Below are positions 21,438 through 32,716 of a stretch of 64,000 nucleotides of DNA, one piece after another. Made by a program: the position numbers and the translations under genes. Origin of the DNA: Mycoplasmopsis pulmonis (lineage in GTDB: Bacteria > Bacillota_I > Bacilli_A > Mycoplasmatales > Metamycoplasmataceae); contig NZ_LR215008.1 in assembly GCF_900660575.1 (NCBI RefSeq), positions 558,001 to 622,000 on the forward strand. Reading direction: 5' to 3'. Position 1 is the stretch's first letter, and the number at the start of each line of letters is the position of its first letter. The notes below the pieces were generated by a model, which saw nothing but the letters and a program-made list of their open reading frames with translations, was not told the origin of the DNA and did not search any database.

Positions 21438-22895
21438 ATGAAAATAAAAAACTACAAAAAAATATGGATTTTAGTTCCAGGTTTTTTTGCATTATCTACT
21501 GTGGCCTTTGTTTCATGTTCATTATTTGCAAAGCAAAACAATCAAACAACTCAACAAACACAGCAAGCTCAGCCATCAACTCCAAATGAGTCACAAAAGC
21601 AAAATGGCTCAACTCAACAAACACAGCCAGCTCAGCCGTCAACTCCAAATGAGTCACAAAAGCAAAATGGCTCAACTCAACAAATACAGCCAGCTCAGCC
21701 TTCAACTCCAAATGAGTCACAAAAACAAAATGGCTCAACTCAACAAATACAGCCAGCTCAGCCTTCAACTCCAAATGAGTCACAAAAGCAAAATGGCTCA
21801 ACTCAACAAACACAGCCAGCCCAGCCTTCAAATCCAAGTGAGTCACAAAAGCAAAATGGCTCAACTCAACAAGCAAATCCGGCTCAGCCTTCAAATCCAA
21901 ATGAGTCACAAAAGCAAAATAACTCAACTAAGCAAAAATCAGTTCAAGACATTTTAAAAGATGAAATGAATGAAATTGGTCATATTTATTTAAAGTTAGC
22001 TTCAACTTTAAAAAATAAAAAGCCTTCGGAGATAAAAAATGAAGATCTTACAAGCAAACATATTGATGCTAAAATTGGTCCTTGAAACAATGTTTATACT
22101 CCAAAAGATGGCATTAGTCTAACTTATTCACTTCCAACCAAAAATGAAGAGAAAAAAGTTGATGATGATGCAGGGACTTTAAATGTTATTTTGACTTTGT
22201 CAAAAGGAAATGAAAGTTTAAGCAAAACCTTTAGACTTTCTCAACTAAAAGGAAGACTATCTCAAGAGATTAAAAAAATTCACTCAATTATTATTAAAGA
22301 TAATAAGCAAAATGATTTAAAAAATAAATTGCCCTCTGAATTAAAAGTTAGTGATTTAACTCATGATAAATTGAAATTAAATAATATTCTTTTTAGTGAA
22401 TTTGTTCCCTCTGAAGGAACTAGTGTAAGTTTTGATTTAGCTAAAGATGAGGCTCAAAAAGAAGCCAACGATGATCTAGGAAGTATAAATATAATTGTAA
22501 AATTAAAAAATGGAACTCAAGAAGCAAGTGAGGAGTTTCAAGTTTTTGGTTTTAAAACAAAAACACACCAAAAACTTGAAGCTGAACTAGCTAAAATAAC
22601 TTCAATTTCATTAAAGCCTTCAGGAGATTATTTTAAAAATCTTTTACCTAGAGAAATTATTGGTCAACACATTCGTGATTTTTATAGCAAATTAGATCTA
22701 ATAAAACAAGACGGAACAGTCTATAAAGCTCCAAGAGAGATCAAAGTTGAATTTGAAATTACAACTGAGCAAAGTCAAAATGTTGAAAACAACAATAAAG
22801 GTGAAATAGATGTTATAGTTAAATTTTCTCAAGCAGCTAAAGTTGTAACTAAGATTTACAAACTTAACCAACTAAAAAAAGCAACTACTGCCTAA
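21438..22895 (+). CDS. Tandem-repeat lipoprotein under TPP riboswitch control
   Basis: A 485-aa lipoprotein. A signal peptide ends at FVSC (Cys about residue 27). About six 21-residue repeats of the form NESQKQNGSTQQTQPAQPS follow (residues about 40-165), then three copies of a module ending in DD-x-G-x-L/I-x-V-x-V (DDDAGTLNVILTLS, DDLGSINIIVKLK, NKGEIDVIVKF). This looks like the Mycoplasma lipoprotein-associated domain (Lipoprotein_17, PF04200). It is anchored outside the membrane. The riboswitch links expression to thiamine pyrophosphate, so a role in binding thiamine or a thiamine compound is conceivable, but no known thiamine-binding domain is visible. It has a single-gene layout with its own terminator. 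Confidence 0.78.
21553..21920 (+). repeat. 63-bp tandem repeat array within the lipoprotein gene
   Basis: In-frame units of 63 bp begin with AATGAGTCACAAAAGC at about 21585, 21648, 21711, 21774, 21837 and 21900, preceded by a partial unit. The last units vary (ACT to AAT, CAA to AAA changes). Each unit encodes 21 residues, so gain or loss changes protein length without frameshift. Confidence 0.92.
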
Positions 22896-22910
22896 GATTT
22901 AAAGCAAATA

Positions 22911-22941
22911 AAAAATGATTTCATTAGGAAATCATTTTTTT
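22911..22941. terminator. Bidirectional terminator between lipoprotein and pepP
   Basis: AAAAATGATTTC pairs with GAAATCATTTTT, with T's on one side and A's on the other. It lies between the convergent lipoprotein gene (stop 22895) and pepP (stop 22954). Confidence 0.7.
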
Positions 22942-22953
22942 GTTATTTTCTTT

Positions 22954-24000
22954 TTATTTAGAGTTTTTTCTTGAAAGAACTACTGAGCCTTTTTCTGTAA
23001 CTAAAATGTCATCTTCAACTCTAGCTCCACCAAGACCTTCAATGTAGATTCCTGGCTCAACTGTAATTACCATTCCCGGTTCTAAAACAGTGTTGCTAAA
23101 TTTTGAAACATTAGGAAGCTCATGAACATCAATTCCAAGTCCATGGCCAGTTGAGTGAAGGAAATATTGACCATATCCTTTTGATTCAATGTAGTCGCGA
23201 CACACCTTATCAACTTCAGAGCTTAAAATTCCAGGTTTAACAACTTCTCTTCCTAAACGAGCTGCCTCTTCAACAATTTCAAGAATTTCTTTAGCTTTAG
23301 GATTGGTACTTTTGTTTTCTTTAAAAATAAAAGTTCTAGTAATATCAGTTGCATAACCTTTGTAGTATCCACCAAAGTCAATTGTTAAAAGCTCACCTTC
23401 TTTGATTTTTCTATCACTAGTATGAGCATGAGGCATTGAAGAATTTGGCCCTGAAGCAATTATTGAACTAAAGCTTTCTTTTTCTGCTCCATGTTTTTTT
23501 AAAAGATAGTTTAATTTTCAATCAACTTCTTTTTCACTCATACCTTCTTTAAGATGATTTTTAATTAAATCATCTAAGGCCTTTAGTGAAATATCAATTG
23601 ATTTTTGAAGTTTGTCTACTTCTTCTTTAGATTTTAAAATTCTAAGCTCTTGACCATCAATTCCAACAAACTCTGCATTTGGATTTAATTTTTTTAGATT
23701 ATCTAAAACAGCCATAGTTAAATAGTTTTTTTCAAAACCTAATCTTTTGAAATTTCTTTGAGCAAAAAAGTCTTTTAAGCTATCACTAGTTAATAAGATA
23801 ACATCAACATTTTTTGCATTTTTTCTAGCATATTCAATGTATCTTGAATCAACAAAAAGACTAGCTCTATCTTTTTCAATGACTATGTATCCATCTGAGC
23901 TTTGAATTTGTGAATATCATAGACGAGTTTGATATGCCTCTGAGACAATTGCTTCTAGCTGGTTTTGTTCTAGAACTTTTTTTAAGTATTTTGTATCCAT
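22954..24000 (-). CDS. pepP: Xaa-Pro aminopeptidase (M24 family)
   Basis: A 348-aa cytoplasmic metallopeptidase that removes N-terminal residues preceding proline. The metal ligands are present: Asp in LLTIDFGGYY, Asp in YATDITRTF, His in STGHGLGIDVHELP, Glu in ITVEPGIYIE and Glu in ARVEDDILV. A catalytic His is in MPHAHTSD. The N-terminal third is the smaller creatinase-like domain, and length matches short bacterial PepP/PepQ forms. The start is ATG 24000 after a weak GGAATGC. It lies 51 nt downstream of rpmG on the same strand. Confidence 0.92.
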
Positions 24001-24051
24001 AATTTAGCATTCCTTAAAGTCAATATAAAAAAAATAATTACAAATACTTAA

Positions 24052-24204
24052 TTATTTTTTCTCTCTATGCATTGTTTTTGAGTTACATTTTGAACAAAAT
24101 TTATTAATTTCAAGTTTTTCAACGTGTTTTTTCTTGTTTTTCTTTGAAATGTAGTTTTCCATTTTACATTCCTTACATGCAAGTGTAAATCCTTCTCTTG
24201 CCAT
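24052..24204 (-). CDS. rpmG: 50S ribosomal protein L33
   Basis: A 50-aa ribosomal protein with two zinc-type pairs, CKEC and CSKC, and the family middle [15 protein letters not shown]. The zinc-binding C+ form is retained. The start follows a strong TAGGAGGAAATA. Too short for default gene callers. Upstream 24205-24302 is AT-rich spacer. Confidence 0.93.
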   Translation of the reverse strand: MAREGFTLACKECKMENYISKKNKKKHVEKLEINKFCSKCNSKTMHREKK

Positions 24205-24302
24205 TATTTCCTCCTAAAATGATGATTAACAAATTAATAATTAATTTTTGTTAATTTTATAGAACTATATTATTAATATAATAAGGTAAATCTTATTTTA
24301 CT

Positions 24303-25850
<1,548 letters not shown>

Positions 25851-25923
25851 TTAATTTCTAGCTTTTAGTCTTTGAATTAAACATTATATAGTTTAATAAA
25901 AAATAAAAATTCAGACAATAAAA

Positions 25924-25946
25924 AAATGATCTCTTGAAGATCATTT
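25924..25946 (-). terminator. Terminator after ftsZ
   Basis: AAATGATC pairs with GATCATTT around CTTGAA-type loop bases and is followed by TTTTTTATTG on the minus strand, 49 nt past the ftsZ stop. Confidence 0.65.
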
Positions 25947-25995
25947 ACCTTTTTTTAAAATTGACAAAATAAAGAAATTTCGCAACATCTTTTCT

Positions 25996-27168
25996 TTAAA
26001 CGTTTCTTTTTAAGAAAAAAGGTAATGTATCATCTTGAGAATCATCTTTTTCAAGAATTTTTGAGTCTCTATCAAGTAAAGAAGTTAAAACCATTTTCTC
26101 ATCTTTTGGAAGAGGATCATTTATTAAAATAGTTTTAGTCTCTGATGCTTGAAGGTCAATTTCCATTGTCTTAAGCATGCTAGAAACTTCATCTTTAATT
26201 TCTTGTTCTGAATTAAATTTTTTAGAAGAGCTTAGCCCTGTTGCAATAACAGAGACATAAATCTCATCACCAATTGATTCATTGATTGTAGCTCCAAAAA
26301 TTGTATTCATTTCAGGACCTACTGCGTTTTTAATAACATTAACTGCGCTATGAACTTCGGTTAATGTTAAATTAGCACTTCCGGTGATATTGATAATGGT
26401 ATGGCTTGCTCCTTGAATTGATGTTTCAATTATCGGAGAGCTAATGGCATGGATGGCAGCTTTGACAGCTCGATCTTTACCAGAGGCTCTACCTATACCA
26501 ATAAGAGCATCACCTTTGTCTTTCATAACAGTTTTGACGTCAGCAAAATCAAGGTTGATATGTGCTGGAATGGCAATTATATCTGTTATGGTTTTAACGG
26601 TGTGCTTTAATATGGTGTCTGCAAAAAGAAATGAATCTTTCATAGGAGCATCACCATATTGTTCAAGTAACTTATTATTAGAAATAGTTATAATTGAATC
26701 GCTAACTGCCCTAAGGTTTTTAATTCCCTCTTGGGCATTTTTATTTCTTAAATTACCTTCAAATTCAAAAGGAGTTGTAACAATTGAAATTGTAAGAGCT
26801 CCTAGTTCCCTTGCGATTTTAGCAATAATTGGACTAGCTCCAGTTCCGGTTCCACCACCCATTCCTGAGGTGATAATAACCATATCTGCGCCTTTAAGTT
26901 TTTCTTTAATCTCAACAATGCTCTCTTCTGCTGCTTTTTTACCAACTTCAGGATTGGCCCCAGCTCCTAGACCTCTTTTGTTTTCACCAAGGTGAATAAA
27001 GTTTGGAGCGCTGCTTCTTTGAAGTGCTTGAATATCAGTGTTTGCAACAATAAATTCAACACCTTGAATACCAGCTTGAATCATTGTCTCAACAGAATTA
27101 TTTCCTCCACCACCAACTCCGATAACTTTAATGTTGGCAGTAGGAATAAAATTTTCTAAATCCGACAT
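25996..27168 (-). CDS. ftsZ: Cell division protein FtsZ
   Basis: A 390-aa tubulin-like GTPase that polymerises at the division site. Motifs: IKVIGVGGGGNNSV near residue 14, the tubulin signature GGGTGTGASP near 105 and the synergy loop LDFADVKTVM near 205. The C-terminus ends in LPFFLKRNV, a short tail in place of the usual conserved FtsA/SepF-binding peptide. The start follows AAGGAGAAAAGC. Fourth gene of the mraZ-rsmH-ftsA-like-ftsZ cluster. No peptidoglycan genes accompany it. Confidence 0.97.
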   Translation of the reverse strand: MSDLENFIPTANIKVIGVGGGGNNSVETMIQAGIQGVEFIVANTDIQALQRSSAPNFIHLGENKRGLGAGANPEVGKKAAEESIVEIKEKLKGADMVIITSGMGGGTGTGASPIIAKIARELGALTISIVTTPFEFEGNLRNKNAQEGIKNLRAVSDSIITISNNKLLEQYGDAPMKDSFLFADTILKHTVKTITDIIAIPAHINLDFADVKTVMKDKGDALIGIGRASGKDRAVKAAIHAISSPIIETSIQGASHTIINITGSANLTLTEVHSAVNVIKNAVGPEMNTIFGATINESIGDEIYVSVIATGLSSSKKFNSEQEIKDEVSSMLKTMEIDLQASETKTILINDPLPKDEKMVLTSLLDRDSKILEKDDSQDDTLPFFLKRNV

Positions 27169-27204
27169 GCTTTTCTCCTTATAAAATACAAAATTCCAAG
27201 ATAA

Positions 27205-28431
27205 TTAATTAATAAATTTACTATCATTGTACTCTTCTTGTTTATTATATGAGAAATTTTGATAAAAAATGTTCGGTAGAGTATAAGTTTTACCATCATC
27301 TTCAAAATGAGGGTAGTTTAATTTAGAAAATCCAATTAATGAGTAGTGATTGAAATTAGCATGTTCATACAAGTTTCAATCAAACTCAGAGACATTAAAA
27401 TCTCCAAGATCAACTTTGAAATAATGTTTTAAAATATTTAGATTTTGAAATTTACCTGTAAAAATTAAATTATCTAGCTTGATTTTGAATTTAGATAAAA
27501 TTTCATCAATTTTAATTTTAATTTCATTGAAAAATTTTTTAAAAAAGTAATTTACATAATCAAGAATTCTCTTTGGATCGATATTAGGATTGGTTAGTAA
27601 AGTAGCTTTATTGTTTTGATCCAAATAAGAATTTGAATAAGCATTAATTAATTCAAAATACTTTTCAACATCTTTGTGTTCCATTTTTAAAAGAACATGC
27701 GATTTTTTCAAAAGGTTTAGTAAATGCTTATAACCATTTTTTAGTCTTTTTGAAAAAATCAATTTGTTATTTTTTCTAATACTAATAATTGTTCAAATCT
27801 CATCAACATGAACATTAACAAATTCATTTTCTGATTCTTTGGAAATGGCCTCACTTACAAGAGAGTCATAGTTTTGAATTTTATTAACTTTAATGTTGAT
27901 ATTTTTTAAAAAATTAATGAAAAGATTAATTTTTATATCACTTATTGACTCTACTGAAGCCCTTAATTTAAGGCTAGCAATTTTACTTTCCTGAAATAAA
28001 GGTGTGTCATAGACTTTTTGTTCTCCATTTTCCTTTTCAATGATGTATGACATTGGGTTAATGGCAATTAAATATCTATTTGGATATAAGTTTTTAAATC
28101 TTGATTCAGCTTTTTTAATAATTATTTCGATTAAACTTTTAGTAACGTTTTTGTTAATTATTTTTTCATGTATTTCAAAATTTTGATATTTGTGTTCAAA
28201 AGACTCTCCTCTTAGAGAAATGTCTAAAATTTCAAGTTGAGTTTTTGTTAATTTAAAAAATTCATTTTTGTAATCTAGAAAAAATGGCTTTAATTCATCA
28301 AGTTCTTTTTCAAGAATAGGACAACTTTTAGACAAAATTAAAACCGGTTCACTAGAGTCAGAGAATTTTAAATATGAAAATAAACTTATTTCAAAATCTC
28401 CTATTTCTAAAAATGTTTTAATTTTATTCAT
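27205..28431 (-). CDS. FtsA-like protein (divergent), dcw cluster
   Basis: About 408 aa between rsmH and ftsZ, where other bacteria have ftsA. The sequence is very divergent. It has short strands such as IGDFEISLFSYLKF near the N-terminus and IWTIISIRKNNKLIFSKRLKNGYKHL near residue 215 that would fit the two actin-fold phosphate regions, but no clear ATP-binding signature. I infer an FtsA-type membrane adaptor for FtsZ from position and length. The ATG at 28431 is preferred over 28437 because AAAGGA then sits 7 nt upstream. The spacer to rsmH is 20 nt. Confidence 0.55.
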
Positions 28432-28451
28432 GATCATGTCCTTTCTTGAAA

Positions 28452-29351
28452 TTAAAGTTTTTTAATAATTCTTAACTTTGAGCTTTTGGCTCGACGGTTT
28501 TGAGCAATTTCTTCCTCTGTTGGTTTAATAGTTTTAACTTGATAATCTTTTTGCTCCATAATAGGAAGCCTTCGATCATGTTTGTTCTTGACTTGTCTCT
28601 TAAAAAAGTCCTTGACAATTCTATCTTCAATTGAGTGAAAAGTGATTATGAGCATTTTTGAGTCTTTTTTTAGAAAATCTAAAGATTGAGCCAAAAATTT
28701 TTTTAAAACTATCAATTCATCATTGACAGCAATTCTAATTGCTTGAAAAACTGCCTTTGCTGGATTTTTCTTTCTAACAAGTGCAGCTGGAAGCGAAGAT
28801 CTTATTACTTCAACTAGCTCTAATGTATCTTTTATAGGTCTATTATTGACAATGCCTTTAGCAACTTGCTTTGCAAGCTTTACATCTGCGTTTTCAATAA
28901 AAATTTTACAAAGACTTTCTTGATCATAGCCATTGACAATATCATCTGCTTTTAAAGGCTGATCTAAGTTCATTCGCATATCCAAAGGTCCTAATTTGGA
29001 GTAACTAAAACCTCTATGGGCAAAATCTAATTGAACAGAGCTTACACCTAAATCTAATAAAAACCCATCTACAAAGCTAATATTCATTTTGTCTAAATAA
29101 ACTTTAAAGTTTACGAAGTTATCATTTATCAAAACAAAATTATCACTAATTTGACTAAGCCTTTGTCTACTTTTTTCTATAGCAAAAGAGTCTTGATCAA
29201 ATCCAATTAATTTACCTTTGCTTGAGAGTTTTTTCAGGATCTCACTAGAATGGCCTGCATAACCAAGGGTTAAATCTACATAGATGCCCTCTGGATTTAT
29301 TTCTAAATTTTCGATGACATCCTTTAATAAAACTGGTTTGTGCAATTGCAT
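28452..29351 (-). CDS. rsmH: 16S rRNA m4C1402 methyltransferase RsmH (MraW)
   Basis: A 299-aa SAM-dependent enzyme that N4-methylates C1402 of 16S rRNA. Family marks: MQLHKPVLLKDVIENL at the start, YVDLTLGYAGHS (SAM motif I), LIGFDQDSFAI, VDGFLLDLGVSSVQLD near 93, the block GPLDMRMN near 122, and the C-terminal IITFHSIEDRIVKDFF near 230. Length is normal. The ATG overlaps the mraZ stop (TAATG). Confidence 0.96.
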   Translation of the reverse strand: MQLHKPVLLKDVIENLEINPEGIYVDLTLGYAGHSSEILKKLSSKGKLIGFDQDSFAIEKSRQRLSQISDNFVLINDNFVNFKVYLDKMNISFVDGFLLDLGVSSVQLDFAHRGFSYSKLGPLDMRMNLDQPLKADDIVNGYDQESLCKIFIENADVKLAKQVAKGIVNNRPIKDTLELVEVIRSSLPAALVRKKNPAKAVFQAIRIAVNDELIVLKKFLAQSLDFLKKDSKMLIITFHSIEDRIVKDFFKRQVKNKHDRRLPIMEQKDYQVKTIKPTEEEIAQNRRAKSSKLRIIKKL

Positions 29352-29794
29352 TAGAATTCAACACCTGATTCTTTTAATTTAAATGCAATGTTTTCAATTT
29401 TTTCATCATCAATTGAATCTTGGAAGCTGTCATATTTGGCTTTAGATCAAAGTTCAACTTTGTCTCCCATACCAACTAAAACAACATCTTTTTGGATAGA
29501 GGCTTTTTCTAGGATGTGCTTTGGTAAAACAAATCTTCCTTGTTTGTCCCCTTCAACTTCAACTGTTCTTTGGAAAAACAATCTAGCAAAGTCTCTTGCA
29601 TTTTTATCAAGGACATTCATTGTTTTAAACTTATGGGCTTCGTTTTCAAATTCCTCAGAATTTCTAATTTCAACAACTCCATCTAATAAAACGCTTAGAT
29701 AAAAGTTGCTACCTAGCTCAGTTTTAAACTTAGCAGGTAGCGAAAGTCTATTTTTAGGATCTAATGATCTTTCGAAGTTTCCATACAAAGCCAT
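29351..29794 (-). CDS. mraZ: Transcriptional regulator MraZ
   Basis: A 147-aa dodecameric AbrB-fold regulator of its own operon. It has two SpoVT/AbrB repeats: NFERSLDPKNRLSLPAKFK near residue 5 and EGDKQGRFVLPKHILEKA near 75, each with the D-x-K/Q-x-R-x-x-(I/L)-P signature. The start MALYGNF at 29794 is preferred over an in-frame upstream ATG at 29815 because family members begin two to four residues before the first repeat and because the upstream segment carries the operator. Confidence 0.95.
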
Positions 29795-29800
29795 TTTTAC

Positions 29801-29849
29801 CCCACTTTCTTCCACTATCCACCACTATTATACATTTTATTTCCACTTT
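29801..29849 (-). promoter_or_regulatory. MraZ-box array and -10 of the dcw operon
   Basis: Reading the minus strand toward mraZ: AAAGTGGA (29842-29849), TATAAT (29827-29832), then ATAGTGGT, ATAGTGGA and AAAGTGGG at exactly 10-bp steps (29821-29828, 29811-29818, 29801-29808). This matches the AAAGTG[G/T] repeats known for mycoplasma MraZ. The boxes overlap and follow the -10, so MraZ binding should act on this promoter. Confidence 0.8.
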
Positions 29850-29987
29850 TATACTTTTTTGTTATTTTTTTGGATAAAGAAAATTTTTTTGTATAAGCTA
29901 AAAAAGAAAGGTTTTTTCATTAGATTTAATCTAGTTTTTCAAGAAAAAAACCGTCAAAAAATTTTTTTTGATTTTTTTTGTTTAATG

Positions 29988-29993
29988 TATAAT
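29988..29993 (+). promoter_or_regulatory. -10 box of rplM-rpsI
   Basis: TATAAT about 115 nt upstream of rplM. The long leader (29994-30108) shows no clear known motif. A possible L13-type autoregulatory fold cannot be judged by eye. Confidence 0.45.
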
Positions 29994-30108
29994 TTCAAAG
30001 CAATTATTCAAAATTTTGACTTAGACCGTTACACTTGTCATGTTATTTTGTAGAGTTGACTATGAATCAAAACATAATTAATATATAAAATAAAAAAGGA
30101 AACCATAA

Positions 30109-30543
30109 ATGAGACAAACTACTATTGTTAAACATAAAGAAGTTAACAAAAAATGATTCCTTATTGATGCAGATGGTGTAGTTTTGGGAAAGTTAGCTAC
30201 TTTAACAGCATCAATTTTAAGAGGAAAAAATAAGCCTGATTTTACACCCAACGTTGATATGGGAGACAACATTGTAATAATTAATGCCGAAAAAGTTGTA
30301 TTAACAGCTAATAAAGAAGAGGATAAAAAATACTACTCTCACTCTGGATATCCTGGAGGGCTAAAAGTAATTAATGCAGCTAAGCTAAGAGCTAAAAAAC
30401 CAATTGCAATTGTTGAAAAAGCGGTTAAAGGAATGCTTCCACATACAAAATTAGGTAGACAACAATTTAGAAACTTGTATGTCTATGCTGGAAGTGTACA
30501 TAAGCAAGAGGCACAACAGCCAGTAAGAATTGAGGTTAAATAA
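30109..30543 (+). CDS. rplM: 50S ribosomal protein L13
   Basis: 144 aa. Typical features: [18 protein letters not shown] at the N-terminus, [32 protein letters not shown] near 80 and the C-terminal [18 protein letters not shown]. The start follows AAAAAGGAAACC. Overlaps rpsI by one base in TAATG, the usual L13-S9 operon. Confidence 0.97.
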
Positions 30544-30953
30544 TGGCTATTTCTTATCAATTAAAATCACCTGCTTTTAGAGGACTAGGAAGAAGAAAAT
30601 CATCAGTTGCTAGAGTTATTTTATTAAAAGGTAGTGGTAAATTTACTATTAATAAAAGAGAAGCAAAAGAATATTTAAAATCAGATATTTATATCAAAGA
30701 TGCTCTTCAACCTTTTGATTTAACTCAAACAAACAACACTTTTGATATTAGAGTTACAGTTAGAGGTGGAGGTCTTGCAGGACAAGCTGGAGCAATTAGA
30801 TTAGGTATTGCAAGAGCTCTTTTAGAAATAAGCGCTGATTATAGATCTGTTTTAAAAGAAGCTAAAATGTTAACTAGAAATACAAAAGTTAAAGAAAGAA
30901 AGAAACCAGGTTTAAGAAAAGCGAGAAAAGCTCGTCAATTTTCAAAAAGATAA
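30543..30953 (+). CDS. rpsI: 30S ribosomal protein S9
   Basis: 136 aa. LGRRKSSVARV near the start, VTVRGGGLAGQAGAIRLGIARAL in the middle, and the conserved basic end KKPGLRKARKARQFSKR, whose last Arg contacts P-site tRNA. Translationally coupled to rplM. Confidence 0.97.
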   Translation: MAISYQLKSPAFRGLGRRKSSVARVILLKGSGKFTINKREAKEYLKSDIYIKDALQPFDLTQTNNTFDIRVTVRGGGLAGQAGAIRLGIARALLEISADYRSVLKEAKMLTRNTKVKERKKPGLRKARKARQFSKR

Positions 30954-31032
30954 TTCTTTTTTATCAAAAACATATAAATTATTTAGTATAATCTTGAAAC
31001 GAAACTTTGAAGTTATATTAAATTCTTTTCAT

Positions 31033-31109
31033 GGGAGCATAGCTCAGCTGGTTAGAGCACACGACTGATAATCGTGAGGTCGATGGTTCAAGTCCATTTG
31101 TTCCCACCA
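31033..31109 (+). tRNA. tRNA-Ile (GAT anticodon)
   Basis: 77 nt with encoded CCA. Acceptor GGGAGCA pairs with TGTTCCC; D-arm GCTC/GAGC; anticodon stem CACGA/TCGTG with loop CTGATAA giving GAT; T-arm ATGG-TTCAAGT-CCAT. It lies 79 nt after rpsI. Confidence 0.95.
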
Positions 31110-31125
31110 TATCACATTTTGACCA

Positions 31126-31150
31126 AACAAGTTATATAACTTGTTTTTTT
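31126..31150 (+). terminator. Terminator after tRNA-Ile
   Basis: AACAAGTTAT pairs with ATAACTTGTT and is followed by TTTTTT on the plus strand, 17 nt after the tRNA. Confidence 0.7.
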
Positions 31151-31192
31151 ATTTATATTTTAATTTTAAAAAGTTTATAATTGAAATTTAGT

Positions 31193-32716
31193 ATGCAAAA
31201 AAAAGAAAAAAATGAGATTTTAAGAGTAAAAAATTTAAAAATTCAATATGGTAAAAAAGTTATTTTAGAAAATGTTAACTTTTCAGTTGATAAAGGTAGC
31301 TTTATTTCTATTCTAGGCCCTTCAGGCTCTGGTAAGACTACCCTTTTGAATTCATTAGCATCACTAGTTAAGAAAAAAGAAGGAGAGATTTTAATCAACA
31401 ACTCCAAAGATAATCAAAACATTGGATTTGTTTTTCAAGACTCAAGCCTTTATGAAAATATTTCAGTTTACAAAAATATTTATCTTTCGATCAAAAATTC
31501 ATGATCTTGAAAAATAAAAGAACTTTCAATATTTTTTGAAAAATATATTAGTGACTACAATGTTAAAAATAAAAAGATTTTAAATTTACTAAATGAAATT
31601 ATAGAAAAAAGAGAAATAATTCAGAGTTTAAACAAAAAGCAACAAAAAAAAGTAATAAATAAACTAAAACTAGTTAGATTTTTGCTTTTTTTAGAATCAA
31701 TCAAAATAAAATATTCAAAAGAATTTAAGCAAACAAAAACCTTAATTCTTAGAAAAAAAATCCAAAACGATTTGCTTTTATATCAAAGTTTTATTGATGA
31801 GTATAAAATCCAAAACAATAAAATTACAGCCTTAATTGATAATATTAAAAAAGAACAAACTAGTGTTGATTCTTTAGATCATAAAAGTTTAAAAAAGCTT
31901 ATAAGCAAACTTAAGATGCTAAGGTTTTTACTTTTTTGACAAAGCGTTAATCTAAAGCTTTTTAAAAAAGTAAAAATGATAAAAAGCTTAGGGCAAAATA
32001 AACTAAGAAGCTGTCCAGTTAATAATTTTATATTTAATGCTAGAGTTGCTTTTTTAGCTAGAAAAGATATCATTGATGTTTCTAAAAACCTTGATATCAT
32101 GCACCTTTTAAAAAATAAAGCAACAGCTCTTTCTGGAGGACAAAAACAAAGGGTTTCAATTGCTAAGGCTTTAGCAAAAAGAAGTGACATAATTTTGCTT
32201 GATGAGCCTTTTGCTTCTCTAGATGCCAAAATCAAAGAAAAAGCTCGAGAGTGACTAAAAGGTATTCAAAAGCAATATCAAATTACAATGCTCTTTGTTA
32301 CTCACGATCAAAATGATGCTATGTTAATTAGTGACAAAATCATCTTTGTTGATAGTCAAACCATAGTTCAATTTGATGAGCCTAAAATGCTTTTTGAAAA
32401 TCCTGTTAATTTAGCAGTGGCTAAATTCATAGGTTTTCCTGAAATTGTTCTTTTAGAAAAAAGAGAAAATTTATCTTACTATATTAGATCAAATAAAATA
32501 AATGTTGAAGCTGATCAAAATGGTAAGTGAGTAATTAAAGATTTAAAAACAAATGGAAATTTTGACATTCTAACCATTTCTTCAGCTTCTTCAAATAATT
32601 TAGTTGAAGTAATTTCTCTATCAAATGAGTACAAAAAAGGCCAAAAAGTAAATATTAGATATAAAAAAGAAGATGTTTTGATTTTTGATCAAAACGGTAA
32701 GAGAATTTATGTTTAA
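31193..32716 (+). CDS. ugpC: ABC transporter ATPase, UgpC/MalK type with large insertion
   Basis: 507 aa. Walker A is [11 protein letters not shown] near residue 44, Q-loop FVFQDSSL near 80, signature [15 protein letters not shown] near 315, Walker [13 protein letters not shown] and H-loop FVTHDQ. Between Q-loop and signature is a lysine-rich, probably coiled-coil insertion of about 170 residues absent from ordinary MalK proteins. Long insertions are known in mycoplasma UgpC. The C-terminal OB-like domain is short. The downstream permeases suggest import of glycerol 3-phosphate or a sugar; the substrate cannot be read from sequence. The start is ATG 31193 or an in-frame TTG at 31181; neither has a good ribosome-binding site. 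Overlaps the next gene by 8 nt. Confidence 0.78.

Noticed and set aside
21496..21927. Long open frames on both strands across the repeat array
   Set aside because: They mirror the 63-bp repeat of the plus-strand lipoprotein and have no ribosome-binding site, signal peptide or known domain; they are shadows.
26444..26995. 183-codon frame antisense to ftsZ
   Set aside because: Fully inside the well-supported ftsZ gene in the opposite strand, with unlikely composition and no ribosome-binding site.
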